Shown: positions 1 to 6,842, counted from the first letter of the stretch. The stretch is DNA of 7,216 bases from Pseudomonadota bacterium (GCA_023387555.1 JAEWHY010000506.1:1-7216); one strand, 5' to 3'. Made by a program: numbers and translations. The notes: generated from the sequence alone by a model not told the origin.

Positions 1-768
1 TCCGACATCGCCTATCACAAGTCGAAATTCGACCGCGGCTTCCATGACATGATCGACGTCTGGGGCGCCGATCATGGCGGCTATATCAAGCGCATGCAGG
101 CGGCGGTGAAGGCGATCAGCAAGGGGCAGGCGAGCCTCGACGTGAAGATCGTGCAGCTCGTCAAGCTGTTGCGCGCCGGCGAGCCGGTGAAGATGTCAAA
201 GCGCGCCGGCGAATTCGTCACCCTGCGCGAGGTGGTGGACGAGGTCGGGCCGGACGCGGTGCGCTTCATGATGCTCTACCGCAAGAATGATGCGCCGCTC
301 GATTTCGACCTCGCCAAGGTGATCGAACAGTCGCGCGACAATCCGGTGTTCTACGTCCAGTACGGTCACGCCCGCGGCCATTCGATCTTCCGCCAGGCGA
401 GGGAAGCCTTCCCGAACCTGCCTGACAGCGACGAGGGCCGGGTCGAGTTCCTGTCGAGCGCGCCGGTCGAACGTCTGACCGACGAGGGGGAACTCGCGAT
501 GATCCGGAAGGTGGCGCTCTATCCACGGTTGATCGAAACCGCGGCCCAGGCCCATGAACCGCATCGGGTCGCCTTCTACCTCTACGATCTGGCCAGCGAT
601 TTTCATTCCCATTTTACCCAGGGCAAAGGCCTGCCTCATTTACGCTTCATTAGACAAGATGATGAACAGTTAACCGTGGCGCGTCTGGCATTGGTCCAGG
701 CCGTCGTCACCGTGTTTGCCTCGGGTCTTGGACTGCTCGGCGTGGGGGCGCCGGAGGAGATGCGGTGA
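1..768 (+). CDS. argS: Arginyl-tRNA synthetase, 3' part (5' end outside the window)
   Basis: Cytosolic class I aminoacyl-tRNA synthetase that uses ATP to attach arginine to tRNA-Arg. The frame is open from the first base, so the gene starts upstream; 255 codons are visible of a family length of roughly 580-600. Seen: the end of the catalytic Rossmann domain with a DVWGADHGGY stretch (about 55-84), then the KMSKS-type loop as KMSKR at 190-204, which stabilises the ATP transition state. The all-helical anticodon-binding (DALR) domain follows, from about DNPVFYVQYGHARGHSI (337 onward) to the typical C-terminal LGLLGVGAPEEM ending at the TGA at 766-768. One odd point is that roughly 600-675 is much lower in G+C and holds codons rare elsewhere here (TTA twice, AGA, ATT), although the protein still reads as normal ArgS. 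The identification is secure; the true start is not visible. Confidence 0.96.
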   Translation, partial: SDIAYHKSKFDRGFHDMIDVWGADHGGYIKRMQAAVKAISKGQASLDVKIVQLVKLLRAGEPVKMSKRAGEFVTLREVVDEVGPDAVRFMMLYRKNDAPLDFDLAKVIEQSRDNPVFYVQYGHARGHSIFRQAREAFPNLPDSDEGRVEFLSSAPVERLTDEGELAMIRKVALYPRLIETAAQAHEPHRVAFYLYDLASDFHSHFTQGKGLPHLRFIRQDDEQLTVARLALVQAVVTVFASGLGLLGVGAPEEMR

Positions 769-870
769 GTCGCTTGGGGCGGCCGGTTGGGGATGAGAGT
801 GCCATTCGGCACGCCGCTCTGTAACAGTCGACACCGATGAGGCCGGAGGAATGGTCGCGTCGGTCGTTCG

Positions 871-877
871 AAAAAGG
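871..877 (+). promoter_or_regulatory. Ribosome-binding site that selects the SPOR gene start at 885
   Basis: The run AAAAAGG ends 7 bases before the ATG at 885, a normal Shine-Dalgarno spacing. The frame also contains an upstream ATG at 837, but the bases before that one (GTAACAGTCGACACCG) hold no purine-rich site. The GGAGGA at 845-850 lies downstream of 837 and touches an out-of-frame ATG at 851, too close to serve it well. This favours 885 as the start. Confidence 0.5.
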
Positions 878-884
878 TCGCAGG

Positions 885-2777
885 ATGGCGAATAAAGATC
901 GCGCGCGCGGAAATCGCAACAACAAGGTGGCCCCGCCCAAACCGCAGGCGGCGCCGAGCGACCCGCTCGCTGAACTGGCCCGGCTGATCGGGCAGCAGAA
1001 CGAGGCAGCGCCGCTGTTCGGGCAGCAGGCTGCGCCGTCGCGCCATGACAGCGAGCCCGCCGCGAGCCAGGCCGGATTTGTTCCGGTTCCGCCAGCGGCA
1101 CCCGCACCGCAGCCGCAGAAGCGCTATCGTCAGGATGACGGCGCTCCGAATTGGCCCGATACCGGGTCGGCGCGTGTCAGTTTCGGCGACAGTCGGTACG
1201 ATCCGTATCAGGCGGCGCGGCAGAAGCAGCCCGATCCCGGTGCCGCATCCTCCTATCCGGAGGCGGCTGCATCCCATCCGGAATCCTACGACGAGCCGCA
1301 TCAGGCTGCGCCCTCCTATCCGGAAGGCCAATATGCCGATCCGCAGTATCCCGATCCGCAGTATCCGGATTCGCCGCAATATCCCGATGCGCCGCCGTAT
1401 CCCAATCAGGCGTCGTATCCGGGTACACCGTCCTATCCGGATGCACCGCCCTATGGCGAGGCGCCGTTTTATGGCGACGCGCGCTACTCCGATCCTCGCT
1501 TTGGCGATCCACGCTATGCCAGCGAGGATCAATATCGCGATCCTCGCTACGACAGCGATCCCCAGCAGGACGATCCGCGCTACGGCGGTCACGCCCGCTA
1601 CGATGACCGTTATGGCGATCCCCGCTACGCCGATGGCGCGCAAGGGCAGGGTTACGCCGGTGGTCCGCAGCGCTATGCCGAGCCGCAATATCCGGCGCCC
1701 GTCTTTGCCGCACCGAATTTTGGGGTGCCGGGCTATGGCGCCGGCACCGATAGCAATGCCGGATACGCCGCCGATCCGCGTCGGCCGGCGCATGGTGGCT
1801 ATCAGGATCGCCCGGAAAGTTTCGGCGACTCCTATTTTGGCGCGCCAACGCCGGCTGCGGCGATGGAAGAGGCTGCGCCGCGGCGTGGTTCGTTCAAGTA
1901 TCGCGGGAATATCGTGACCGTGCTTGCGGTGCTGGCGCTCGCTGTCGTGGGCACCGCCACCGCCTTCGGATATCGGGCGATGTTCGGGGGCCCCGGATCG
2001 CCGGTTCCGCCGCCGGTCATCAAGGCCGACACCCAGCCGTCCAAAATCGTCCCGGCGACGGATCCGAACAACAAGCCGATCCAGGACCGGATCGGGGTCA
2101 AGACCGAGAAGATCGTGCCCCGACAGGAGGAGCCGCTCCAGCAGGCTGCGCCGGGGCAGGGGCGGGTCATTGCGCCGTTCCTGGCCGGTCAGAACCCGCA
2201 AGCCTTCCCGTCGGCGAATGCCAAGATCGTCCCGGGCACGGGCGCGGCAACGCCTGCCGCAGGCGAGCCCAAGCGGATCAAGACGATTCCGATCAAGCCG
2301 CAGGGCGCGGACGCCGCCCCGGGCCCGCGATCGAGCCGCACCGCGCCTGAAGACACCGCCGCTGTGGACAACGCTTCGATGGCCCTGGCCGCGACCGGCT
2401 CGCTGCCGCCGTCCCAACGGGCCGCCGCGCGGCAGGCCCATGCCGCGCTCACGCCCAACGATGCCGGCCCCGGATCTTCGGCGTTTCCGACGCCGCTGTC
2501 GCCGAGCGCCAGCCCGGCGCGCGCCGCCCCAGGCCCGTTCGCCGTGCAGGTCACCTCGCAGCGCAGCGAGGCCGACGCGCAGGCCTCGTTCAGGTCGCTG
2601 CAGCAGCAATTCCCGTCGGTCCTGGGCAGCCGCCAGCCGGTGATCCGGCGCGCCGATCTGGGCGAGCGCGGAACATATTACCGTGCCCAGATCCCGTTCT
2701 CCAGCCAGAGCGAGGCCAGCGAGTTCTGCTCGAGCCTGAAATCGGCCGGCGGGCAGTGCGTCGTCCAAAGGAACTGA
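885..2777 (+). CDS. Single-pass membrane protein with C-terminal SPOR peptidoglycan-binding domain
   Basis: A 630-residue protein that probably binds denuded glycan strands at the division septum, as SPOR proteins generally do. Seen in order: a basic N-terminus, then SDPLAELARLIGQ, a motif I recognise from rhizobial SPOR proteins. A Tyr/Pro/Asp-rich low-complexity segment follows (residues about 123-250). One membrane helix at about 342-364 comes after a basic RRGSFKYRG stretch, so the N-terminus should be cytoplasmic. A juxtamembrane PPPVIKAD...KIVP...DRIG segment (about 373-420) resembles relatives. A Pro/Ala-rich linker then leads to the SPOR domain (about 550-630, starting GPFAVQVTSQRSEADA). 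C615 and C625 lie in the SPOR domain and could form a periplasmic disulfide (inference). Start 885 is preferred over 837 for its ribosome-binding site; the 837 start would add 16 residues. It lies 47 bases before nagZ, another cell-wall gene, and probably shares its transcript. The specific partner is unknown; it is FtsN-like only in architecture. Confidence 0.88.
   Translation: MANKDRARGNRNNKVAPPKPQAAPSDPLAELARLIGQQNEAAPLFGQQAAPSRHDSEPAASQAGFVPVPPAAPAPQPQKRYRQDDGAPNWPDTGSARVSFGDSRYDPYQAARQKQPDPGAASSYPEAAASHPESYDEPHQAAPSYPEGQYADPQYPDPQYPDSPQYPDAPPYPNQASYPGTPSYPDAPPYGEAPFYGDARYSDPRFGDPRYASEDQYRDPRYDSDPQQDDPRYGGHARYDDRYGDPRYADGAQGQGYAGGPQRYAEPQYPAPVFAAPNFGVPGYGAGTDSNAGYAADPRRPAHGGYQDRPESFGDSYFGAPTPAAAMEEAAPRRGSFKYRGNIVTVLAVLALAVVGTATAFGYRAMFGGPGSPVPPPVIKADTQPSKIVPATDPNNKPIQDRIGVKTEKIVPRQEEPLQQAAPGQGRVIAPFLAGQNPQAFPSANAKIVPGTGAATPAAGEPKRIKTIPIKPQGADAAPGPRSSRTAPEDTAAVDNASMALAATGSLPPSQRAAARQAHAALTPNDAGPGSSAFPTPLSPSASPARAAPGPFAVQVTSQRSEADAQASFRSLQQQFPSVLGSRQPVIRRADLGERGTYYRAQIPFSSQSEASEFCSSLKSAGGQCVVQRN
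1251..1634 (+). repeat. Degenerate Tyr/Pro/Asp repeat region inside the SPOR gene
   Basis: Residues 123-250 of the SPOR protein repeat a short unit about every 5-8 residues. The first half is dominated by x-Y-P-[D/E] units (QYPDP, QYPDS, QYPDA, SYPDA). The second half shifts to D-P-R-Y units (RYSDP, RFGDP, QYRDP, DDPRY, YGDPRY). I count 20 tyrosines in 128 residues. At DNA level the units share TATCC[C/G]GAT and GATCC[G/T]CGCTA-like words but are diverged, so this is old or selected low complexity rather than a recent perfect tandem array. It is predicted to be disordered and cytoplasmic. Confidence 0.8.
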
Positions 2778-2824
2778 GCCACGGTCGCTTGACCCTCGAG
2801 TCCCGCAACGGCTAAGCCGCGCCG

Positions 2825-3853
2825 ATGACGGCGCGCGCTTTCATAACCGGCATGGCCGGGCCGGCGATCGGCCCCGAGGAGGTCCGCTTCTTCAAGGAGG
2901 CGCGGCCGTGGGGGCTGATCCTGTTCAAGCGCAATATCGAAACGCCGGCGCAGGTTAAGTCGATCACCGCGCATTTTCGCGAGATCGTCGGTTGGAATGC
3001 TCCGGTCCTGGTGGATCAGGAGGGCGGCCGGGTGCAGCGCCTCGGCCCGCCGCATTGGCCGGTCTATCCGCCCGGCGCGGCATACGCCGCACTCTATGAA
3101 ACCGATCCGGCCCTCGGGCTTGAGGCGGCGCGGCTCGGCGGCCGGCTGATTGCCGAAGATCTGGTGGCGCTCGGGATCGATGTAGATTGCCTGCCCGTTG
3201 CCGATGTGCCGGTGGCGGGCGCCGACCGCGTGATCGGAGACCGCGCCTTTGGCGATACGCCGGAGCAGGTGGCGGCGCTCGCCGGCGCACAGGCGGCGGG
3301 GCTGATGGACGCCGGGGTGCTGCCCGTCGTCAAGCATCTGCCCGGTCATGGCCGCGCCACGGCGGACAGCCATCTGAAGCTGCCGGTGGTGGACGCCGAT
3401 CGTGCGACGCTGGAGGCGACCGACTTTGCGGCGTTCCGGCCGCTGTCAAGGTTGCCGCTCGGCATGACCGCACATGTTGTGTTCAGCGCCATTGACGCGG
3501 CCCAACCGGCGACCACATCGGCGATAATGATCGGCGATGTGATTCGCGGATCGATCGGTTTCGAAGGCTTGCTGATGAGCGACGACGTTTCAATGGGAGC
3601 CTTGTCCGGAACTTTGTCCGAGCGCAGCCGTGCGTCGCTCGCGGCCGGGTGCGACCTCGTGCTTCACTGCAACGGCAATCTGGACGAGATGCGCGAAGTC
3701 GCGGCCGCGACGCCGAAGCTTGGCGGTGAGGCGGCCGTGCGTGCGGAGCGTGCGCTGGCGCTACGGAGCCGGCGGACCGAGATCGATGTCGCCGCGGCGC
3801 GCGCGCGTTTCGCCGGCTTGATGAACCAGCCGGCGGCGGGAGCGATGGCCTGA
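2825..3853 (+). CDS. nagZ: Beta-N-acetylhexosaminidase (NagZ), glycoside hydrolase family 3
   Basis: A 342-residue cytosolic enzyme that removes N-acetylglucosamine from GlcNAc-1,6-anhydroMurNAc muropeptides during peptidoglycan recycling. All family signatures are visible. VDQEGGRVQRL starts at residue 63. The bacterial NagZ loop KH-L-PGHG-x4-DSH spans residues 170-183, where D181 and H183 match the His/Asp acid-base dyad. In SDDVSM at 252-257, D253 aligns with the GH3 nucleophile. There is no signal peptide, as expected, and the length is normal. The N-terminus MTARAFITG fits relatives and supports this ATG, although no clear ribosome-binding site precedes it; translation may depend on the SPOR gene 47 bases upstream. 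The stop overlaps the scpA start (TGATG), implying coupled translation. In species with an AmpR regulator, NagZ products induce beta-lactamase; nothing here shows whether that applies. Confidence 0.95.
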   Translation: MTARAFITGMAGPAIGPEEVRFFKEARPWGLILFKRNIETPAQVKSITAHFREIVGWNAPVLVDQEGGRVQRLGPPHWPVYPPGAAYAALYETDPALGLEAARLGGRLIAEDLVALGIDVDCLPVADVPVAGADRVIGDRAFGDTPEQVAALAGAQAAGLMDAGVLPVVKHLPGHGRATADSHLKLPVVDADRATLEATDFAAFRPLSRLPLGMTAHVVFSAIDAAQPATTSAIMIGDVIRGSIGFEGLLMSDDVSMGALSGTLSERSRASLAAGCDLVLHCNGNLDEMREVAAATPKLGGEAAVRAERALALRSRRTEIDVAAARARFAGLMNQPAAGAMA

Positions 3854-4671
3854 TGACTGCGGAAATCATCCCGTTCAATGCCGATGCGACCGAACGCGCG
3901 AGCGACGAACCGGCGCTCGTGGTCGACGTCGAGGGCTTCGAAGGACCGCTCGATCTTCTGCTGACGCTGGCACGCCAGCAGAAAGTCGATCTGGCGAAGA
4001 TTTCGATCCTCGCGCTGGCCGACCAGTATCTCACCTTCATCGAACAGGCGCGCAAGCTGCGCCTCGAAGTCGCGGCCGACTATCTGGTGATGGCGGCGTG
4101 GCTCGCCTACCTGAAGTCGCGCCTGCTGCTGCCGGAGGATGAGAAGCAGGAGGAGGGCCAGAGCGCCGAGGATATGGCGATGGCGCTGGCGTTCCGCCTC
4201 AAGCGGCTCGAGGCGTTCCGGGCGGTGGCGCAGAAGCTGATGGAACTGCCGCAGCTCGATCGCGACACCTTCAGCCGCGGCGCGCCGGAGCCGATCAAGA
4301 ACGTCAAGCACGCGCAATGGAACGCGAGTCTCTACGATCTCCTTTCGGCCTATGCGGTGCAGCGGCAGAAGCGGGCGCTGAGCCAGGTCCGGTTCAAGAA
4401 GCGGCAGGTCTGGACGCTCGCCGAGGCGCGGCAGGAGATCGAACGGCTGATCGGCATTACCGACGACTGGAACCGGCTCGATCAGTTCCTGATCTCGTAT
4501 CTGGTCGAGCCGGCGATGATTGCGACGGTGACCGCATCGAGCTTCGCGTCCACGCTGGAACTCGTCCGCGAAGGCGTCATCGAGCTGCAGCAGCACGCCG
4601 CCTTTGCGCCGCTCTATATTCGCAAGCACCCCGGCAAGGCGCCGGAAAGCTCCGGTGCCGGGGCGCATTAG
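3853..4671 (+). CDS. scpA: Segregation and condensation protein A (kleisin of SMC complex)
   Basis: A 272-residue kleisin that bridges the two heads of the SMC dimer and binds an ScpB dimer, forming the condensin that compacts and separates replicated chromosomes. Seen: the family N-terminal signature VEGFEGPLDLLLTLARQQKVDL (about residues 25-46), then ISILALADQYLTFIEQ and ADYLVMAAWLAYLKSRLLLP, the helical part that contacts the SMC neck. A charged middle follows (EDEKQEEGQSAED and beyond). The C-terminal winged-helix segment, about VTASSFASTLELVREGVIEL, ends in FAPLYIRK and contacts the SMC head. Length is typical for alphaproteobacteria. The ATG shares one base with the nagZ stop, so coupled translation is likely. 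No internal break is seen. scpB follows after 73 bases with its own ribosome-binding site. Confidence 0.95.
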   Translation: MTAEIIPFNADATERASDEPALVVDVEGFEGPLDLLLTLARQQKVDLAKISILALADQYLTFIEQARKLRLEVAADYLVMAAWLAYLKSRLLLPEDEKQEEGQSAEDMAMALAFRLKRLEAFRAVAQKLMELPQLDRDTFSRGAPEPIKNVKHAQWNASLYDLLSAYAVQRQKRALSQVRFKKRQVWTLAEARQEIERLIGITDDWNRLDQFLISYLVEPAMIATVTASSFASTLELVREGVIELQQHAAFAPLYIRKHPGKAPESSGAGAH

Positions 4672-4744
4672 CGCTGCGGCCGAAATTCGGAATTGACGCT
4701 GTTCGATCGCAACTCTTGCCGGTCGGAGAGGGGAGTAGGGAAGG

Positions 4745-5659
4745 ATGCAAGGCTTGGCCCGCAAACTGACGGACGACGACGAGGCACCGGAGGCCATCCG
4801 CGCGCCGCAGGCGAGGCCGGATGAATTGCGCATCCTGGAAGCATTGCTGTTCGCCTCCAAGGAGCCGCTTGACGAAAAGACCCTGGCCGAACGGCTGCCG
4901 GAAGGCGTCGAACTCGGGCAGACGCTGGCGATGCTGCGCGACGAATATGCCCCGCGCGGCGTCAACCTCGTGAAGGTCAACGGCAAGTGGATGTTCCGGA
5001 CCGCCAACGATCTGGCCTGGCTGCTGACGCGCGAGGCGGTCCAGCCGCGCAAGCTGTCGCGCGCAGCGATCGAGACGCTGGCGGTGATCGCCTATCACCA
5101 GCCGGTGACCCGCGCCGAAATCGAGGACATCCGCGGCGTCACCATCTCGAAGGGCACGATCGACGTGCTGCTCGAGACCGCCTGGATCAGGCCGCGCGGA
5201 CGGCGCAAGGTGCCCGGCCGGCCGATCACCTATGGCACCACCGAAGCCTTCATCACGCATTTCGGCCTTGAGCAATTGAGCGACCTGCCGGGCCTCGAGG
5301 AACTGAAGGGCTCCGGCATGCTGGAAGGCCATATGCCGCCGAACTTCTCGGTGCCGGTTCCGAACGACGATCCGACCCTGCGCGAAGATGAGGACCCGCT
5401 GGAGCCGGGCGATCTCGACCTTGGCCTTGCCCCGCGCGTGGAATCCGACGAGACAGAAAGCACCGAGGACGAGTCGGCGGAGCGGCAGACGGAAACTGCG
5501 GAGATCGATGACGAGGCGGCCGAGCAGGTGGCGGAAGCCGCAGAGTTCGAGGACGAGTCGCTCGACCTGCAGGCGGACGTCGTGGAGATCGATGAAGAGC
5601 CGGCCGAGCCGCAGGCGGATGTCGCCGCAGAGGCGCCGGAGGAGCGGCCCGAGGAGTAG
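4745..5659 (+). CDS. scpB: Segregation and condensation protein B, with long acidic C-terminal tail
   Basis: A 304-residue kite protein that dimerises and binds the middle of ScpA in the SMC condensin. The core (about residues 20-193) has two winged-helix domains. The first begins ELRILEALLFASKEPLDEKTL and includes KWMFRTANDLAWLL. The second holds the hallmark AIETLAVIAYHQPVTR (108-123), RGVTISKGTIDVLLE, and GRPITYGTTEAFITHFGL. After GMLEG comes an unusual tail of about 109 residues (196-304), very rich in Glu, Asp and Ala, with four degenerate 14-residue repeats at 238-293. ScpB in model species is around 200 residues and ends soon after the second winged helix, so the tail is extra. The start is supported by the purine-rich GAGAGGGGAGTAGGGAAGG just upstream. 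The stop abuts the next start (TAGATG), suggesting coupled translation with the ABC ATPase. Confidence 0.94.
   Translation: MQGLARKLTDDDEAPEAIRAPQARPDELRILEALLFASKEPLDEKTLAERLPEGVELGQTLAMLRDEYAPRGVNLVKVNGKWMFRTANDLAWLLTREAVQPRKLSRAAIETLAVIAYHQPVTRAEIEDIRGVTISKGTIDVLLETAWIRPRGRRKVPGRPITYGTTEAFITHFGLEQLSDLPGLEELKGSGMLEGHMPPNFSVPVPNDDPTLREDEDPLEPGDLDLGLAPRVESDETESTEDESAERQTETAEIDDEAAEQVAEAAEFEDESLDLQADVVEIDEEPAEPQADVAAEAPEERPEE
5456..5623 (+). repeat. Four tandem degenerate 42-bp units in scpB (acidic 14-residue repeats)
   Basis: Four consecutive in-frame units: 5456-5497 (ESTEDESAERQTET), 5498-5539 (AEIDDEAAEQVAEA), 5540-5581 (AEFEDESLDLQADV) and 5582-5623 (VEIDEEPAEPQADV). The shared pattern is x-E-[I/F/T]-[D/E]-[D/E]-E-[S/A/P]-[A/L]-[E/D]-x-[Q/V]-[A/T]-[D/E]-x. 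The last three units are clearest; the first is more diverged. The phase is exactly 42 bases, so no frame change is needed, and copy-number change would keep scpB in frame. Confidence 0.7.
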
Positions 5660-6766
5660 ATGACTGCGCGTACCGGCGCCGGACTTGTTCGCATCGAGGC
5701 CGGCCGCACGCCCGCCTCGATTGCTGCGAGGCTGTCGTTTGACCACATCACCCATCGCTACGGCGACGTCACCGCGGTGCGCGACGTCTCGCTGGTGGTC
5801 GAGCCGGGCGAGACCATGTGTCTGCTCGGACGCTCCGGCTGTGGCAAGACCACGCTGCTGCGGCTGGCCGCGGGGGTCGAGCAGCCGATCGAAGGCCGGG
5901 TCCTGATCAACGACCGGGCGGTCTCGGACGGACCGGGCTTCCTGCCGCCGGAACGGCGCGGCGTCGGCCTGATGTTCCAGGACTTCGCGCTATTCCCGCA
6001 TCTGACCAATCTCGCCAACGTGATGTTCGGGCTCAAATCGCTGCCGCGGGCGGAAGCCGAGCGCGAAGCGATGCGGGCGCTCGACCGGGTCGGGCTCGCG
6101 GCCCAGGCGCAGGCCTATCCACACATGCTGTCGGGCGGCGAGCAGCAGCGCGTCGCACTGGCGCGCGCGGTGGCGCCGCGCCCGAGCGTGCTGCTGATGG
6201 ACGAGCCGTTTTCCGGCCTCGACCGGCGCCTGCGCGACGAGGTGCGCGACGACACCCTGAACGTGCTGCGCGAAGCCCGCATCACCTGCGTGATTGTCAC
6301 GCACGACCCGGAAGAGGCGTTGCGGATGGGCGATCGCATCGCCCTGATGAACCGCGGCTCGCTGGTCCAGAGCGGAACGCCGGAGCATATCTACACAAGG
6401 CCCCAGAGCCTTTTTGTCGCGCGCTTCTTCTGCGACCTGAACGAGATCTCGGGAATCGTCCGCGGAGGTCATGCCGAAACGCCGGTTGGGCGCTTTGCCG
6501 CACCCGGGCTCGCCGAGGGCGCCGCAGCCCTCGTTGCGATCCGTCCGCAGGCCTTGCGGTTGCGCGAAGGCGGGGCGGGGGCGCAGGCGCGGATCCTACG
6601 GCGGCAGTTCCTTGGCCATGTCGATCTGGTGGACGTGATGGTCGAGGGGCTGGATCAGCCGCTCACGGGCCGTCTGCTGCGCGATGCCATCCCGCCGATT
6701 AACAATAGCCTGCGTGTGGAATGCGATCCGGCCGAAGTCCTTGTTTTTGCCGCGTCCGAAGCCTAG
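5660..6766 (+). CDS. ABC transporter ATP-binding protein, FbpC-like (TOBE-type importer ATPase)
   Basis: A 368-residue ATPase subunit of an ABC importer; it would dimerise and power a membrane permease. All motifs are intact: Walker A GRSGCGKTT (57-65), Q-loop MFQDFALFPHL (Q107), signature LSGGEQQRVALARA (from 157), Walker B VLLMDEP with D181 and E182, and H-loop VTHD with H215. From about residue 245 there is a C-terminal regulatory extension, with a TOBE-like fold likely at about 290-360 (AIRPQALRLREG...). The layout and the FFCDLNEISGIV linker resemble ferric-iron FbpC-type ATPases, but sulfate, thiamine, polyamine and sugar importer ATPases share this plan, so the substrate is unassigned. 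About 28 residues precede the ABC fold (LSFDHITHRYG), so a shorter form is possible, but the start directly after the scpB stop with GAGGAG at 5651-5656 is plausible. No permease or binding-protein gene is in view. Confidence 0.92.
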   Translation: MTARTGAGLVRIEAGRTPASIAARLSFDHITHRYGDVTAVRDVSLVVEPGETMCLLGRSGCGKTTLLRLAAGVEQPIEGRVLINDRAVSDGPGFLPPERRGVGLMFQDFALFPHLTNLANVMFGLKSLPRAEAEREAMRALDRVGLAAQAQAYPHMLSGGEQQRVALARAVAPRPSVLLMDEPFSGLDRRLRDEVRDDTLNVLREARITCVIVTHDPEEALRMGDRIALMNRGSLVQSGTPEHIYTRPQSLFVARFFCDLNEISGIVRGGHAETPVGRFAAPGLAEGAAALVAIRPQALRLREGGAGAQARILRRQFLGHVDLVDVMVEGLDQPLTGRLLRDAIPPINNSLRVECDPAEVLVFAASEA

Positions 6767-6768
6767 TT
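6740..6768 (+). promoter_or_regulatory. Possible housekeeping-sigma promoter for tatA
   Basis: CTTGTT (6740-6745) and CTAGTT (6763-6768) are separated by exactly 17 bases. Against the alphaproteobacterial pattern CTTGAC-N17-CTATAT each box matches 4 of 6. It overlaps the last codons of the ABC ATPase gene and lies about 70 bases before the tatA start, a sensible leader length. Visual match only; G+C-rich genomes give many such partial matches, and no transcript data are available. Confidence 0.25.
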
Positions 6769-6842
6769 TCCTGTCAATGTCCCGGCGCGGCCCCGATGGA
6801 GGGTGACGCGCCTTTGTAAAGGGTACGCGGAGGTTTCGCGCA

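Noticed and set aside
799..812. Hairpin GTGCC-ATTC-GGCAC after argS as a terminator
   Set aside because: Only five pairs and no following T-run; expected by chance at this composition.
851..895. A 14-codon upstream frame (ATG 851 to TAA 893-895) overlapping the SPOR start
   Set aside because: The GGAGGA at 845-850 touches its ATG, leaving no spacing for normal initiation. A leader peptide cannot be excluded, but nothing else supports it.
1045..1917. 290-codon + strand frame inside the SPOR gene
   Set aside because: Arg/Ile/Pro-rich shadow of the repeat region in another frame; no domain and no sensible start context.
636..2768. A 710-codon open frame on the - strand antisense to the whole SPOR gene
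   Set aside because: Its product is a compositional shadow (runs of Arg, Ile and Gly with repeats like RIGILRIGIL that mirror the Tyr/Pro repeats), with no recognisable domain. The + strand frame has a membrane helix and SPOR domain. High G+C makes long antisense frames common.
2788..2817. Promoter CTTGAC before nagZ
   Set aside because: The -35-like match is perfect to the alphaproteobacterial pattern, but the best -10 candidate (CTAAGC at 18-base spacing) matches only 3 of 6, and the start of nagZ would fall too close.
3797..3807. Alternating GC run (also 900-909) as Z-DNA or a slippage site
   Set aside because: Ten to eleven bases of alternating GC are ordinary in coding DNA this rich in Ala and Arg codons; no frame disturbance is seen.
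4680..4690. Palindrome CCGAAATTCGG between scpA and scpB as an operator
   Set aside because: An 11-base near-palindrome with no second copy nearby and no local regulator gene; not enough to call a site.
4692..4720. Promoter ATTGAC for scpB
   Set aside because: The -35-like box is good, but no acceptable -10 box lies 16-18 bases downstream.
3664..5052. 462-codon - strand frame across scpA and scpB, and a 392-codon one at 4577-5755
   Set aside because: Both lie antisense to well-identified genes, show low-complexity Arg/Leu-rich translations, cross real gene boundaries, and have no family signature.
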